DNA from: Pseudomonas fulva 12-X
GTDB taxonomy: Bacteria > Pseudomonadota > Gammaproteobacteria > Pseudomonadales > Pseudomonadaceae
Direction: 5' to 3'
Assembly (NCBI RefSeq): GCF_000213805.1
Contig: NC_015556.1
Coordinates: forward strand, 4,789,001-4,853,000
DNA: 64,000 nt
Below the pieces are notes generated by a model. It had not been told where the DNA came from and ran no database searches. It worked only from the letters and a program-made list of their open reading frames with translations. Below, piece by piece: positions 1-8,413 of this stretch. Both the position numbers and the translations under genes were made by a program. Every line of letters begins with the position of its first letter. The stretch's first letter is position 1.

Positions 1-1779
1 GGTTACTACCTGAGCGAGCAATCCGGCATACGCAGCCTGGTCGACAGCGGTGAGCGCCAGCTCGAGCTCAATGCCCGGGCAGTGGAAAGCGAGATAAACA
101 AGTACATCTACCTGCCCAGCCTGCTGGAGCTGGAATCCAACGTCAGCCGCCTGCTGCTGACCCCCGACGCCTACCGACGCCAACGCGTCAACGACTACCT
201 CGAAGGTCTCAACCAGCGCAGCGGCAGCCTGGCCATCTACGTGATGGACACCGAAGGCCGGGTGCTGGCCACCAGCAACTGGCGCCAGGCCGACAGCTAT
301 CTGGGCGAGGATCTGTCGTTCCGCGCCTATTTCCAGGATGCGCTCAAAGGCGAACAGGGGCGCTTCTACGGCATCGGCAGCACCACCGGCGAGCCCGGCT
401 ATTACCTGTCCCATGGCCTGCGGGCCAACGGCCGGATCATCGGCGTGGCGGTGGTCAAGGTGCGCCTTGACCCACTGGAGCAGCGCTGGCAACGGGCGCG
501 GCTGGAAGCCTACGTCAGCGACGAGAACGGCATCATCATCCTTTCCAGCGACCCGATGCGTCGGCTCAAGGCCGTGCGCCCGCTGGACCCGGACACCAAG
601 GAGCGCCTGGCGCGCAGCCTGCAATATCACTGGTCGTCGCTCGATGAGCTGATGCCCCTGGCGCGCGAGCAGTTGGCCGACGGCGTCGAGCAGGTCAGCT
701 TCGCCGGCCACAACGGGCAGGATGCCAGCGAGGTCACCCACTACCTGGCCCAGAGCCGCCCGCTGGAAGACACGCCCTGGCACCTGACCCTGCTCAGCCC
801 GCTGCAGGACCTGCGCCGCGAGGCGGTCAGCCACGGCATGCTGGCCGCCGCCGGCTTCGCCCTACTGGCCTTTCTGCTGATCGCCTGGAACGAGCGCCGC
901 AAGGTGATCGCCACCCGCCTGGCCGCCCGCGAAGCTCTGCAGCGCGCCAACAGCGAGCTGGAGCGCAAGATCACCGAGCGCACCGCCGACCTGCGCGCCA
1001 GCAACGAGCGCCTCAAGGCGCAGATTCGCGAGCGCCGCCAGGCCGAGGAAACCCTGCGTCTGGCCCAGGACGAGCTGGTGCAGGCCGGCAAGCTGGCGGT
1101 GATCGGACAGATGTCCACCAGCATCGCCCACGAGCTCAACCAGCCGCTGGCGGCGCTACGCACGCTGTCCGGCAACACCGTGCGCTTTCTGTCCCGCGGC
1201 GCCTATGACGTGGCCACCACCAACCTGCAGACCATCAACGAGCTGGTCGATCGCATGGGCAGAATCACCGGCAGCCTGCGCGCCTTCGCCCGCCGCGCCA
1301 ACGACGGCGGTGAAGCCAGCCTGGGCAAGGCCGTGGACGCCGCGCTGCAGGTGGTGCAGCCGCGTCTGGAGCGCACGCCACTGACCATTCACCGCGAGTT
1401 CACCGACGCCCGCCTGGCGATCAACCAGACGCGCCTGGAGCAGATTCTGGTCAACCTGATCGCCAACGCCGCCGATGCCATGAGCGCCCAGACCGACCGC
1501 CAGCTGTGGTTGCAGGGCGGCGCCGAGGGCGAGCGCTATCGCCTGCGCGTGCTCGACAATGGCCCGGGTATCGCCCCCGAAGACCGCTCGCACCTGTTCG
1601 AGCCGTTCTTCACCACCAAACCGGGTGAGCAGGGCCTCGGGCTTGGTCTCACGCTGTCCGCCAGCCTCGCCGCGGCCGCCGGCGGCAGCCTCAGCGCCGA
1701 CCATCCGCCCGAGGGCGGCACCGCTTTCGAACTCAACCTGCCGCAGGTTGCCGCTGCTTTGGAGACACCCGATGAATGA
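1..1779 (+). CDS. dctB: C4-dicarboxylate sensor histidine kinase DctB (5' end outside the window)
   Basis: Membrane sensor kinase that responds to C4-dicarboxylates such as succinate, fumarate and malate and phosphorylates DctD. The frame is open from base 1, so the N-terminus and first membrane segment are missing. The visible part shows a periplasmic sensing domain, a hydrophobic segment near base 840-890, a coiled-coil linker rich in Glu/Arg, the HisKA motif HELNQPLAAL (His codon near base 1130), an N-box (ILVNLIANAADAM) and G-boxes (DNGPGIAP, GLGLGL). The last codons overlap the dctD start by 8 bases, so the two are translated as a pair. The DctB assignment rests on the DctD-type partner and on the general sequence character. 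dctA, the usual target, is not in the window. Confidence 0.9.
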   Translation, partial: GYYLSEQSGIRSLVDSGERQLELNARAVESEINKYIYLPSLLELESNVSRLLLTPDAYRRQRVNDYLEGLNQRSGSLAIYVMDTEGRVLATSNWRQADSYLGEDLSFRAYFQDALKGEQGRFYGIGSTTGEPGYYLSHGLRANGRIIGVAVVKVRLDPLEQRWQRARLEAYVSDENGIIILSSDPMRRLKAVRPLDPDTKERLARSLQYHWSSLDELMPLAREQLADGVEQVSFAGHNGQDASEVTHYLAQSRPLEDTPWHLTLLSPLQDLRREAVSHGMLAAAGFALLAFLLIAWNERRKVIATRLAAREALQRANSELERKITERTADLRASNERLKAQIRERRQAEETLRLAQDELVQAGKLAVIGQMSTSIAHELNQPLAALRTLSGNTVRFLSRGAYDVATTNLQTINELVDRMGRITGSLRAFARRANDGGEASLGKAVDAALQVVQPRLERTPLTIHREFTDARLAINQTRLEQILVNLIANAADAMSAQTDRQLWLQGGAEGERYRLRVLDNGPGIAPEDRSHLFEPFFTTKPGEQGLGLGLTLSASLAAAAGGSLSADHPPEGGTAFELNLPQVAAALETPDE

Positions 1780-3094
1780 CGACCTCACCGTGCTGATCGT
1801 CGAAGACGACCCCCACGTGCTGCTCGGTTGCCAGCAGGCCCTGGCCCTGGAAGACATTCCCTGCGAAGGCGTGGGCAGTGCCGAAGACGCCCTGCAACGC
1901 ATCGGCGCGGACTTTCCGGGCATCGTCATCAGCGATATCCGCCTGCCCGGCATGGACGGCCTGCAACTGCTCGGCGAGCTCAAACGCCGCGACCCGAGCC
2001 TGCCGGTGGTGCTGATCACCGGCCACGGCGACATCGGCATGGCGGTCGGCGCCATGCGCGACGGCGCCTACGATTTCATGGAAAAGCCCTTCTCGCCCGA
2101 GCGCCTGGTCGACGTCGCCCGCCGCGCCCTGGAGCAACGCGGCCTGGCCCGCGAGGTGTCGTCGCTGCGCCGCCAGCTGGCCGGCAAGCAGGCCCTGGAG
2201 CAGCGCCTGATCGGGCGCTCGCCGGCCATGCAGCAACTGCGCGAACTGATCGCCAATGTCGCCGACACCTCGGCCAACGTGCTGATCGAAGGCGAGACCG
2301 GTACCGGCAAAGAGCTGGTCGCGCGCTGCCTGCACGACTTCAGCCGTCGGCAGAGCAAGGCCTTCGTGGCGCTCAACTGCGGCGGTCTGCCGGAAAACCT
2401 GTTCGAGAGCGAAATCTTCGGCCACGAAGCCCATGCCTTTACCGGCGCCGGCAAGCGCCGTATCGGCAAGATCGAGCACGCCAACGGCGGTAGCCTGTTT
2501 CTCGACGAAATCGAAAGCATGCCGCTTAACCTGCAGATCAAACTGCTGCGCGTGCTGCAGGAACACAGCCTGGAGCGTCTGGGCTCGAACCAGCCCATCG
2601 ACGTCGATTGCCGGGTGATCGCCGCCACCAAGGCCGACCTCGACGAAGCCGGCAAGGCCGGGCAGTTTCGCAGCGACCTCTACTACCGCCTCAACGTGGT
2701 AACCCTGGAATTGCCGCCATTGCGCGAGCGCCGCGAAGACATCGCCCTGCTGTTCGAGCACTTCCTGCAGCTCTCGGCCCTGCGCTTCGACCGCGCCGCC
2801 CCGGAGCTGGATCGCCACACCCTGGCCGCACTGATGGCCCACGACTGGCCCGGCAACGTGCGCGAACTGCGCAACGTCGCCGAACGCTTCGCCCTAGGCC
2901 TGCCGGCCTTCAAGAAGAGCGGCGCCCAGGAAGGCAACGCCGCCACCTTCGCCGAAGCCGTGGAAGCCTTCGAGCGCAACCTGCTGGTCGACGCCCTCGA
3001 ACAGCACGCCGGCAACCTCAGCCAGGCCGCCCAGGCCCTCGGCATGGCCAAGACCACACTGTTCGACAAGGTGAAGAAATACGGGCTGCAGTGA
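1772..3094 (+). CDS. dctD: C4-dicarboxylate response regulator DctD, sigma-54 activator
   Basis: A 440-residue NtrC-type response regulator. The receiver domain has the phospho-acceptor Asp55 in [10 protein letters not shown] and Lys105 in MEKPF. A sigma-54 AAA+ domain follows, with Walker A GETGTGKE (174-181), Walker B LFLDEIE and the WPGNVREL motif. A Fis-type helix-turn-helix closes the protein ([21 protein letters not shown]). It should activate sigma-54 promoters such as that of the dicarboxylate transporter dctA. The ATG at 1772 overlaps the end of dctB by 8 bases. An oddity is the sigma-54 contact loop, which reads HAFTGA at 221-226 instead of GAFTGA. The stop codon sits in the loop of the terminator hairpin that follows. 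Confidence 0.92.
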   Translation: MNDDLTVLIVEDDPHVLLGCQQALALEDIPCEGVGSAEDALQRIGADFPGIVISDIRLPGMDGLQLLGELKRRDPSLPVVLITGHGDIGMAVGAMRDGAYDFMEKPFSPERLVDVARRALEQRGLAREVSSLRRQLAGKQALEQRLIGRSPAMQQLRELIANVADTSANVLIEGETGTGKELVARCLHDFSRRQSKAFVALNCGGLPENLFESEIFGHEAHAFTGAGKRRIGKIEHANGGSLFLDEIESMPLNLQIKLLRVLQEHSLERLGSNQPIDVDCRVIAATKADLDEAGKAGQFRSDLYYRLNVVTLELPPLRERREDIALLFEHFLQLSALRFDRAAPELDRHTLAALMAHDWPGNVRELRNVAERFALGLPAFKKSGAQEGNAATFAEAVEAFERNLLVDALEQHAGNLSQAAQALGMAKTTLFDKVKKYGLQ

Positions 3095-3108
3095 CGCAGC
3101 CCGTTTCC
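3081..3108 (+). terminator. Terminator of dctBD
   Basis: A 9-bp perfect stem, ACGGGCTGC (3081-3089) and GCAGCCCGT (3096-3104), with a 6-base loop that contains the dctD stop codon. The T run that follows is short (TTCCC). It ends the operon against the convergent receptor gene. Confidence 0.7.
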
Positions 3109-3134
3109 CGAATGCCGGCTTTACCGCAACGCGG

Positions 3135-5642
3135 TCAGAACCGGTAGGTGGCCGACACCTGGAAGTTGCGTGGCGCGCCGTAGAACGTGGTGGGCCAGCT
3201 GGAAATGTTCTGCCCGATCGTCTGGTAGTAGGTCTTGTCGAACAGGTTGTTCAGCGCGAAGCGCATGTCCAGGTGCTCCGAGGCCTGGTAGGTGCTCATC
3301 AGGTCCACCAGGTTGTAGCTGCCCTGCTCGATTTTCCAGGACTGGCCACCCGTTACGCCCTCATTGAACACCGAGCTCTGGCGGTAGAAGCTGCCCCCGA
3401 CCCGCCAACGATCCAGCGCACCAGGCAACCGGTACATGGTCGTCAGCTTTATCAGGTGCCGTGGAATGTCGGTATCGAACAGCCGCCCCTCGTTATCCGC
3501 GTTGGCGTCCTTGCGGATCTTCGCCTCGGCAAAGGTGTAACCGGCCGACAGCTGCCAATCGGGCGTGATGGCTCCGCTGATTTCCGCCTCGATGCCTCTG
3601 CTCTGCACCTTGCCCGTCGCTTCATAGCAGGTCGAGCTGGGATAGGTGAAGCAACTGGTGGGGTCGTCGACCTCGCTGGCGCGGTTCTGCTGATCGATCT
3701 GGAAGACGGCGATGCTGGCATTCAGCGCACCGTCGAAATACTCGCCCTTGATCCCCAGCTCGTAGTTCTTGCCCTCGATCGGCTCGATCAGCTGGCCGCC
3801 GGCATCGCGGCTGGACTGCGGCTGGAAGATATCCGTGTAGCTGGCATACAGGGTGTGCCATTGATCAAGATCGTAGAGCAGTCCGGCATAACGGGTGAGG
3901 TGGCGGGTCGCCTTGGCCTCGGTGGTGCTGATATCGCCGCGCCAGTTGTAGATGTACTGGTAGTCATACCAGTCCAGGCGGGCGCCGGTGATCAGCTTCA
4001 AGCGGTCGGTGAGGGAAAAACGCGCCGTGCTGTAGACACCCTGCTGGGTCATGTCACGGTTATCCCGGAAGTCGTAGAGGCTGACGTTGGGCTTGACCCA
4101 GCTACCCGGGTCGGGTGCGCCCGGATTGCCGATGACACCCGCGTTCGTCGCGGCCGAGCCATGGCTGTTGTAGTCGACGTCGCGATAGCTGTAGCCCAGC
4201 ACCAGCTCATGGGTTCTGCCGAGCAGCTGGAACGGCCCGCTCAGGTAGGCGTCGTAACTGCTCTGCGTGTCATCGTATTTGCCGCCCGACACCCGATAGG
4301 CGAGCGTGCCCAGGTTACTGGCGGTGCGGCCGGGGTAGCCGCCGAAATAATCGAGCGTCGACCAGGTCCTGTTGGCGGCCACGCGCACCGACCAATCGTT
4401 CGCCAGCTCATGCTTGAGCTCCACGAAGAGCGCGTCCATCTCCTTGTCCCAATAATCCCAGTCGGTCAGGAACGAGGTCGACCGGGGCAGGTGCAGGTCG
4501 CTGCCATCCACCGCGGTGGGCAGCCCGCCGCCCCAGGCCACGTCGTTGTTCTCGTTCTGATGGGTGTAACTGACCGCCAGCGTGGTCATGTCGGTGATGT
4601 CCAGCTCACCGATCGCGTAGAACAGGCTGTGCTCCTTGCCGAGCTTGTCCTGAAAGGAATTGCCATCCTGGTAGGTCGCGACCGCGCGGCCACGCAGCTT
4701 GCCGCTCTCGCTCAACGGGCCCGACACATCCAGCTCGCTGCGGTAGTTGTCCCAGCTGCCGGCGCTGAGGCCGAGCGATGACTGAAAACTGCTGGTGGGG
4801 CGTTTGCGCACCAGGTTGATGGCCGCCGACGGGTTGCCACTACCCTGAACGAGACCATTGGCGCCGCGCACCACCTCGACGCGATCGTACATCGCCAGGT
4901 TGGCCGGGGTGATGGTATCGGCCGACGCATCCAGCACGCTGGGCAAACCGTCGTACATGATGCTGTCCACCGCGAAACCACGCGAGTAAAGGTTGTAACG
5001 CTCGGCGCCGATTTTCTGCATGCTCAGGCCAGGCGTCTTCATGGCGACATCGTTGATGGTCGCAAGGCCCTGGTCGTCGATCTGCTGGCGGCCGATCACC
5101 GAAACCGACTGCGGTGTCTCGCGGATGGAAAGCGGCAATTTCGTGGCGGTGCTCATCGAGCCGGTGGTGTAGGAACCCGAGCCCTCTGTGGTCTGGCCCA
5201 GTGCGCTGCCGGTAATGCTGGTGGCGCCCAGTTGCAGCGCCGCCGAGTCGTCCATCGCGGGCACCAATCGGTAGCCGCCCTCGCCCAGCGCCATGGCCTG
5301 TAACCCGCTGCCCGCCAGCAGGCGATTCATCGCCTCGGCGATGCTCAGGTCGCCCTGTACGGCCGGGCTGCGCTTGCCCGCCAAGTCGGACTGCTCGAAG
5401 GCGATACTCACGCCGGTATCGCGGCTCAGGCGAGTCAGCGCCGCATCCAGCGGCCCCGCAGCGATGGACAGGCTGTAGGTCTTCATTGCGCTGGCCGGCT
5501 CGGCTGTCGCGACAGCAGGGATAATGCACAGGCCGAGGCCCAGACAGAACAGTGCGTGGCCAATGGCGACACGCAGCGGTTGGTGACGGATCGGGTGGCT
5601 CACTGAAGGATTCTCGTTGGCAGTTATGGCGATGTTCTGCAC
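3135..5642 (-). CDS. TonB-dependent ferric-siderophore receptor with N-terminal signalling domain
   Basis: Outer-membrane receptor of 835 residues. It has a signal peptide (hydrophobic stretch FCLGLGLCIIPAVATA) and then a secretin/TonB short N-terminal domain (YSLSIAAGPLDAALTRLSRDTGVSI), typical of receptors that signal through FecR. The plug domain carries ETPQSVSVI, GLSMQKIGAERYNLYSRGF and VEVVRGANGL. A long 22-strand-type barrel ends in the classic YRF terminus. The plug resembles FpvA/FoxA/FhuE-type receptors, but the siderophore cannot be told from sequence. It is the last gene of a sigma factor, anti-sigma factor, receptor unit. The start used is GTG at 5642; a second in-frame GTG at 5603, preceded by GAGAA, is a real alternative and leaves the signal peptide intact. 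Confidence 0.9.
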   Translation of the reverse strand: MQNIAITANENPSVSHPIRHQPLRVAIGHALFCLGLGLCIIPAVATAEPASAMKTYSLSIAAGPLDAALTRLSRDTGVSIAFEQSDLAGKRSPAVQGDLSIAEAMNRLLAGSGLQAMALGEGGYRLVPAMDDSAALQLGATSITGSALGQTTEGSGSYTTGSMSTATKLPLSIRETPQSVSVIGRQQIDDQGLATINDVAMKTPGLSMQKIGAERYNLYSRGFAVDSIMYDGLPSVLDASADTITPANLAMYDRVEVVRGANGLVQGSGNPSAAINLVRKRPTSSFQSSLGLSAGSWDNYRSELDVSGPLSESGKLRGRAVATYQDGNSFQDKLGKEHSLFYAIGELDITDMTTLAVSYTHQNENNDVAWGGGLPTAVDGSDLHLPRSTSFLTDWDYWDKEMDALFVELKHELANDWSVRVAANRTWSTLDYFGGYPGRTASNLGTLAYRVSGGKYDDTQSSYDAYLSGPFQLLGRTHELVLGYSYRDVDYNSHGSAATNAGVIGNPGAPDPGSWVKPNVSLYDFRDNRDMTQQGVYSTARFSLTDRLKLITGARLDWYDYQYIYNWRGDISTTEAKATRHLTRYAGLLYDLDQWHTLYASYTDIFQPQSSRDAGGQLIEPIEGKNYELGIKGEYFDGALNASIAVFQIDQQNRASEVDDPTSCFTYPSSTCYEATGKVQSRGIEAEISGAITPDWQLSAGYTFAEAKIRKDANADNEGRLFDTDIPRHLIKLTTMYRLPGALDRWRVGGSFYRQSSVFNEGVTGGQSWKIEQGSYNLVDLMSTYQASEHLDMRFALNNLFDKTYYQTIGQNISSWPTTFYGAPRNFQVSATYRF

Positions 5643-5744
5643 TACATGCCGGACCAGATTGAAAATCCCCTCAGGCGGATGAGCATTTTTTTCATTTCAT
5701 CCACAGTCCCGCTTGGGCCCCACAGGCTCGCGGACCGGCGCCCG

Positions 5745-6716
5745 CTATGCCGAAACCCTTATCCAGTAACGGGTCAGGTAATGCAGCTGCAGGTCGTGGG
5801 CCTGGGCCAGAAAGGTCAGGGTGGCGTCGATGTTGGCGAGGCTGAAGTTGCCGCTGATGCGCCTGCCGGCGATCTGCGGATCGCAGCCCAGGTGACCATG
5901 GCGATAACGACCGAGCTCATCGAGCACCTCGGCCAGCGGCCTGTCACGTGCAACCAGGAGGCCGTCGCGCCAGGCGGCGCTATCGGCGGGCTCATGGGCC
6001 TCGCGCCGCGCCTCCCTGGCATCGAGCAGCCAGCTTTCACCGGCCTGCGCCACCACCGCAGTGCCCGCCACGGGCTGCAGGCGCACCGCGCCTTCGGTCA
6101 CCCCAAGGCGACAGCTGCGCGCCTCCAGCCGCACGCTCAATCGCGTGCCCAATGCCTCGAACGCACCAAACGCTGTACGTACCAGCAGCGTGCGCTTTTG
6201 CGCATGGCCAGGGTCGGCACCGCTGATCAGATGCAGCTCGCCACGCAACAGCTCGAGTTCGCGCTGGCGCTCGTCGAAGTGCAGGCGCACCGCACTGTCG
6301 GTATTCAGATCCAGCAGGCTGCCATCGGCAAGGCTCCAGCGATTACGCTCGCCCACTCGGGTGCTGTAGTCGGCCACCAGGCGTTGCCAGGGCGTCACTT
6401 CCCGCACGCCCAGCGTGGTCGCGCCGATGCCGGCGAACAGCACCAGCAGCCGTGTCATCTGCCGCCGGCGCAGGCGCGCCTCAGGCAGTTTGCCCAGGGT
6501 TTGCAAGGCCAGCTCGCTCGGCATGCTGGCGAACCGGCCGCCCAGGCTCTGGACACGCTGCCAGGCCAGACGATTCTCCTCGCGCCCTTGCAGCCAGTCG
6601 GCAAAGGCCGTCTGGGTCGCGGCATCCGCGCTGTTGTAATTGAGCTTGATCGACCAGTCGATGGCCTGGTCGACCACCTCGCCAGGCAGCGCGGTCAGCG
6701 GGGTGTCAGTCATCAT
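5745..6716 (-). CDS. FecR/PupR-type anti-sigma regulator
   Basis: Inner-membrane regulator (323 residues) that would pass the signal from the TonB receptor to the ECF sigma factor encoded just before it. The N-terminus is a cytoplasmic DUF4880-like region (DQAIDWSIKLN, WLQGREENRLAWQRVQSL) that binds sigma. A single membrane segment follows (RLLVLFAGIGATTLGV), then a periplasmic FecR domain (RNRWSLADGSLLDLNTDSAV) and a C-terminal STN-like part (VLDELGRYRHGHLGCDPQIAGRRISG). The ATG at 6716 overlaps the sigma factor stop as ATGA, and a second ATG follows at once (6713), so either may be used. Confidence 0.88.
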   Translation of the reverse strand: MMTDTPLTALPGEVVDQAIDWSIKLNYNSADAATQTAFADWLQGREENRLAWQRVQSLGGRFASMPSELALQTLGKLPEARLRRRQMTRLLVLFAGIGATTLGVREVTPWQRLVADYSTRVGERNRWSLADGSLLDLNTDSAVRLHFDERQRELELLRGELHLISGADPGHAQKRTLLVRTAFGAFEALGTRLSVRLEARSCRLGVTEGAVRLQPVAGTAVVAQAGESWLLDAREARREAHEPADSAAWRDGLLVARDRPLAEVLDELGRYRHGHLGCDPQIAGRRISGNFSLANIDATLTFLAQAHDLQLHYLTRYWIRVSA

Positions 6717-7210
6717 GGCTGCTCGAACGTCAGCCGGTAGCAATGGCGCAGTGCCTTGGCGATGTAACGCTCGACAGTGGACAGCGACACGCCCAGGCGC
6801 TGGGCGATTGCCGGGCAGGTCATGCCGTCCAACTGGGCCAGCAGAAAGGCTTCGCGCACTGCAGCCGGCAGCTCGTCCAGCAGACTGTCGATGGCGACCA
6901 GCGACTCGATGATCAGCAGGCCGGTTTCCGGAGAGGGGGCCTGGTGCTCCGGCAACTGAGCGATGGTTTCCAGCCAGGCGCGCTCGATATCACGACGGCG
7001 CCACAGGTCGATGACCAGCCCGCGTGCCACCGTGCGCAGGTAGGCGCGCGGCTCAGCCAGCTCGCCGATGCGGCGCTGCAGCAGACGCAGGAAGGTGTCC
7101 TGGGCCAGGTCGGCAGCATCGGCGCGGTTGTTCAGGCGCGCCTGCAGCCAGCCCTGCAGCCAGCCGTGGTGTTCGATATACAGCCTATCGAGGGCGAGTC
7201 CGGATGGCAT
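6713..7210 (-). CDS. FecI-type ECF RNA polymerase sigma factor
   Basis: A 165-residue extracytoplasmic-function sigma factor. Region 2 is recognisable (ADAADLAQDTFLRLLQRR, RAYLRTVARGLVIDLWRRR) and region 4 holds the helix-turn-helix (AIAQRLGVSLSTVERYIAKALRHCY). It probably directs transcription of the downstream siderophore receptor when the receptor and FecR-like protein sense ligand. The ATG at 7210 has an AAGGA ribosome site 8 bases upstream. A Fur-box-like site lies 33 bases ahead of the start, which fits iron control of the whole unit. Confidence 0.9.
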   Translation of the reverse strand: MPSGLALDRLYIEHHGWLQGWLQARLNNRADAADLAQDTFLRLLQRRIGELAEPRAYLRTVARGLVIDLWRRRDIERAWLETIAQLPEHQAPSPETGLLIIESLVAIDSLLDELPAAVREAFLLAQLDGMTCPAIAQRLGVSLSTVERYIAKALRHCYRLTFEQP

Positions 7211-7242
7211 GGCGAATCCTTGTCGAACAGACGGCCACAGAT

Positions 7243-7261
7243 GATAAGAAGTCGCATTATC
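7243..7261 (-). promoter_or_regulatory. Candidate Fur box of the ECF sigma factor gene
   Basis: On the minus strand the 19 bases read GATAATGCGACTTCTTATC. The outer halves GATAATG and TTATC match the classical Fur consensus (GATAATGATAATCATTATC) while the centre diverges. The site lies 33-51 bases before the sigma factor ATG, where a Fur repressor would block its promoter. The call is from the motif alone. Confidence 0.55.
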
Positions 7262-7300
7262 GTCAAAAACCTGCGGTCGACAAGTCGCTGTGCCTCGCCA

Positions 7301-8236
7301 TTACATTTTTCCGGCTTGCTGCTCGATGGCCTCCAGTTGCCCCACGCCCCCTTCCAGCTTGCGCCACAACAGCCGCACCGCCGCCTTGCGCGACATGCTC
7401 CAGCGGTACAGGCGGATCTCCAGCGGGATGTGCCAGTGCTCTTTGCCGCACACCACCAGCTCGCCACGTGCCAGCTCGGCGTTCATCGACAGGCGCGGCA
7501 CCCAGGCCACGCCCAGGCCTTGCAGGGCCATGGCCTTGAGGCTGTCGGCCATGGCCGTTTCGTGCACGGTGGTCGAGCGCAGGGCGCGCTGGCGCAGCAG
7601 CAGGTTCACCGAACGGCCCAGATAGGTGCCGGCGCTGTAGGCCAGCAGCGGCACGCTCTGCCCGGCGTCCAGATCGAACAGGGGCGCGCCCTGCTCGTCC
7701 ACGGCGCACACCGGCAGCATCTCGCTGACACCCAGGGGCAGCGACGGGAACAGATCGGGGGCCAGTTGCACGGCGGCGTCCTGGTCGTGGTAGGCGAGGA
7801 TCAGGTCGCAGGTGCCTTCGCGCAGCGAATGCACCGCCTCGCCGACGTTGGTCGCCACCAGCCGGGTGGTCAGCGGCAGGCCGTCACGGCGCAAACGGGC
7901 GATCCACTCCGGAAAGAAGCCGAACACCAGGGAGTGGGCCGCGGCGATCTGCAGCGCCTCGCCCTGCTGCCCTTCGAGGTGATGCAGGTGACGCACCACT
8001 TCGCCGAGCTGCTCGACCATGCTGCGCGCCGTGAGCAGGAACAGCTGGCCAGACTCGGTCAGCTCGATCGGCGTGCGCGAGCGGTTGACCAGCGTCAGGC
8101 CGAGCGCTGCCTCCAGGCTCTGGATGCGCCGGCTGAAGGCCGGCTGGGTCACGAAACGCTTTTGCGCCGCGGCGGAGAAGCTGCGGGTAGCGGCCAGGGT
8201 GACGAAGTCTTCCAGCCATTTGGTTTCCAGGTTCAT
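7301..8236 (-). CDS. LysR-family regulator, HypT (YjiE)-like
   Basis: A 311-residue LysR regulator, divergent from aspA. The N-terminal wHTH reads LETKWLEDFVTLAATRSFSAA and FVTQPAFSRRIQSLE. Several stretches recall E. coli HypT: ETKWL.DF at the start, the IAAAHSL motif, the YHDQDA segment and the G.AWLP-like GVAWVPRLS. HypT is a hypochlorite-responsive activator in E. coli. Whether this protein senses oxidants or simply controls aspA is not visible. Upstream in-frame ATGs exist at 8269 and 8242, but the ATG at 8236 has GAGGA 8 bases before it and begins at the conserved MNLETKW, so it is preferred. Confidence 0.82.
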   Translation of the reverse strand: MNLETKWLEDFVTLAATRSFSAAAQKRFVTQPAFSRRIQSLEAALGLTLVNRSRTPIELTESGQLFLLTARSMVEQLGEVVRHLHHLEGQQGEALQIAAAHSLVFGFFPEWIARLRRDGLPLTTRLVATNVGEAVHSLREGTCDLILAYHDQDAAVQLAPDLFPSLPLGVSEMLPVCAVDEQGAPLFDLDAGQSVPLLAYSAGTYLGRSVNLLLRQRALRSTTVHETAMADSLKAMALQGLGVAWVPRLSMNAELARGELVVCGKEHWHIPLEIRLYRWSMSRKAAVRLLWRKLEGGVGQLEAIEQQAGKM

Positions 8237-8413
8237 AGGCATCCTCGATTCGCATGGCCTTGTGCACACGTTTGGTGCAAAGGAATAGTCACGGCCACAT
8301 TATGCCGATTGTGCATAGGCCAGCAAACAACAGCATTGGCCTCCAAAGACCCGCAGCCCTTATTCTTTGGCCCATCGCGGTATCTTCCGCCCAACTAAGA
8401 GAATCGAGACATC

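Noticed and set aside
3273..4781. A 502-codon open frame antisense to the siderophore receptor
   Set aside because: It lies wholly opposite a receptor with clear domains. Its translation is low-complexity and without motifs, the usual by-product of high GC third positions.
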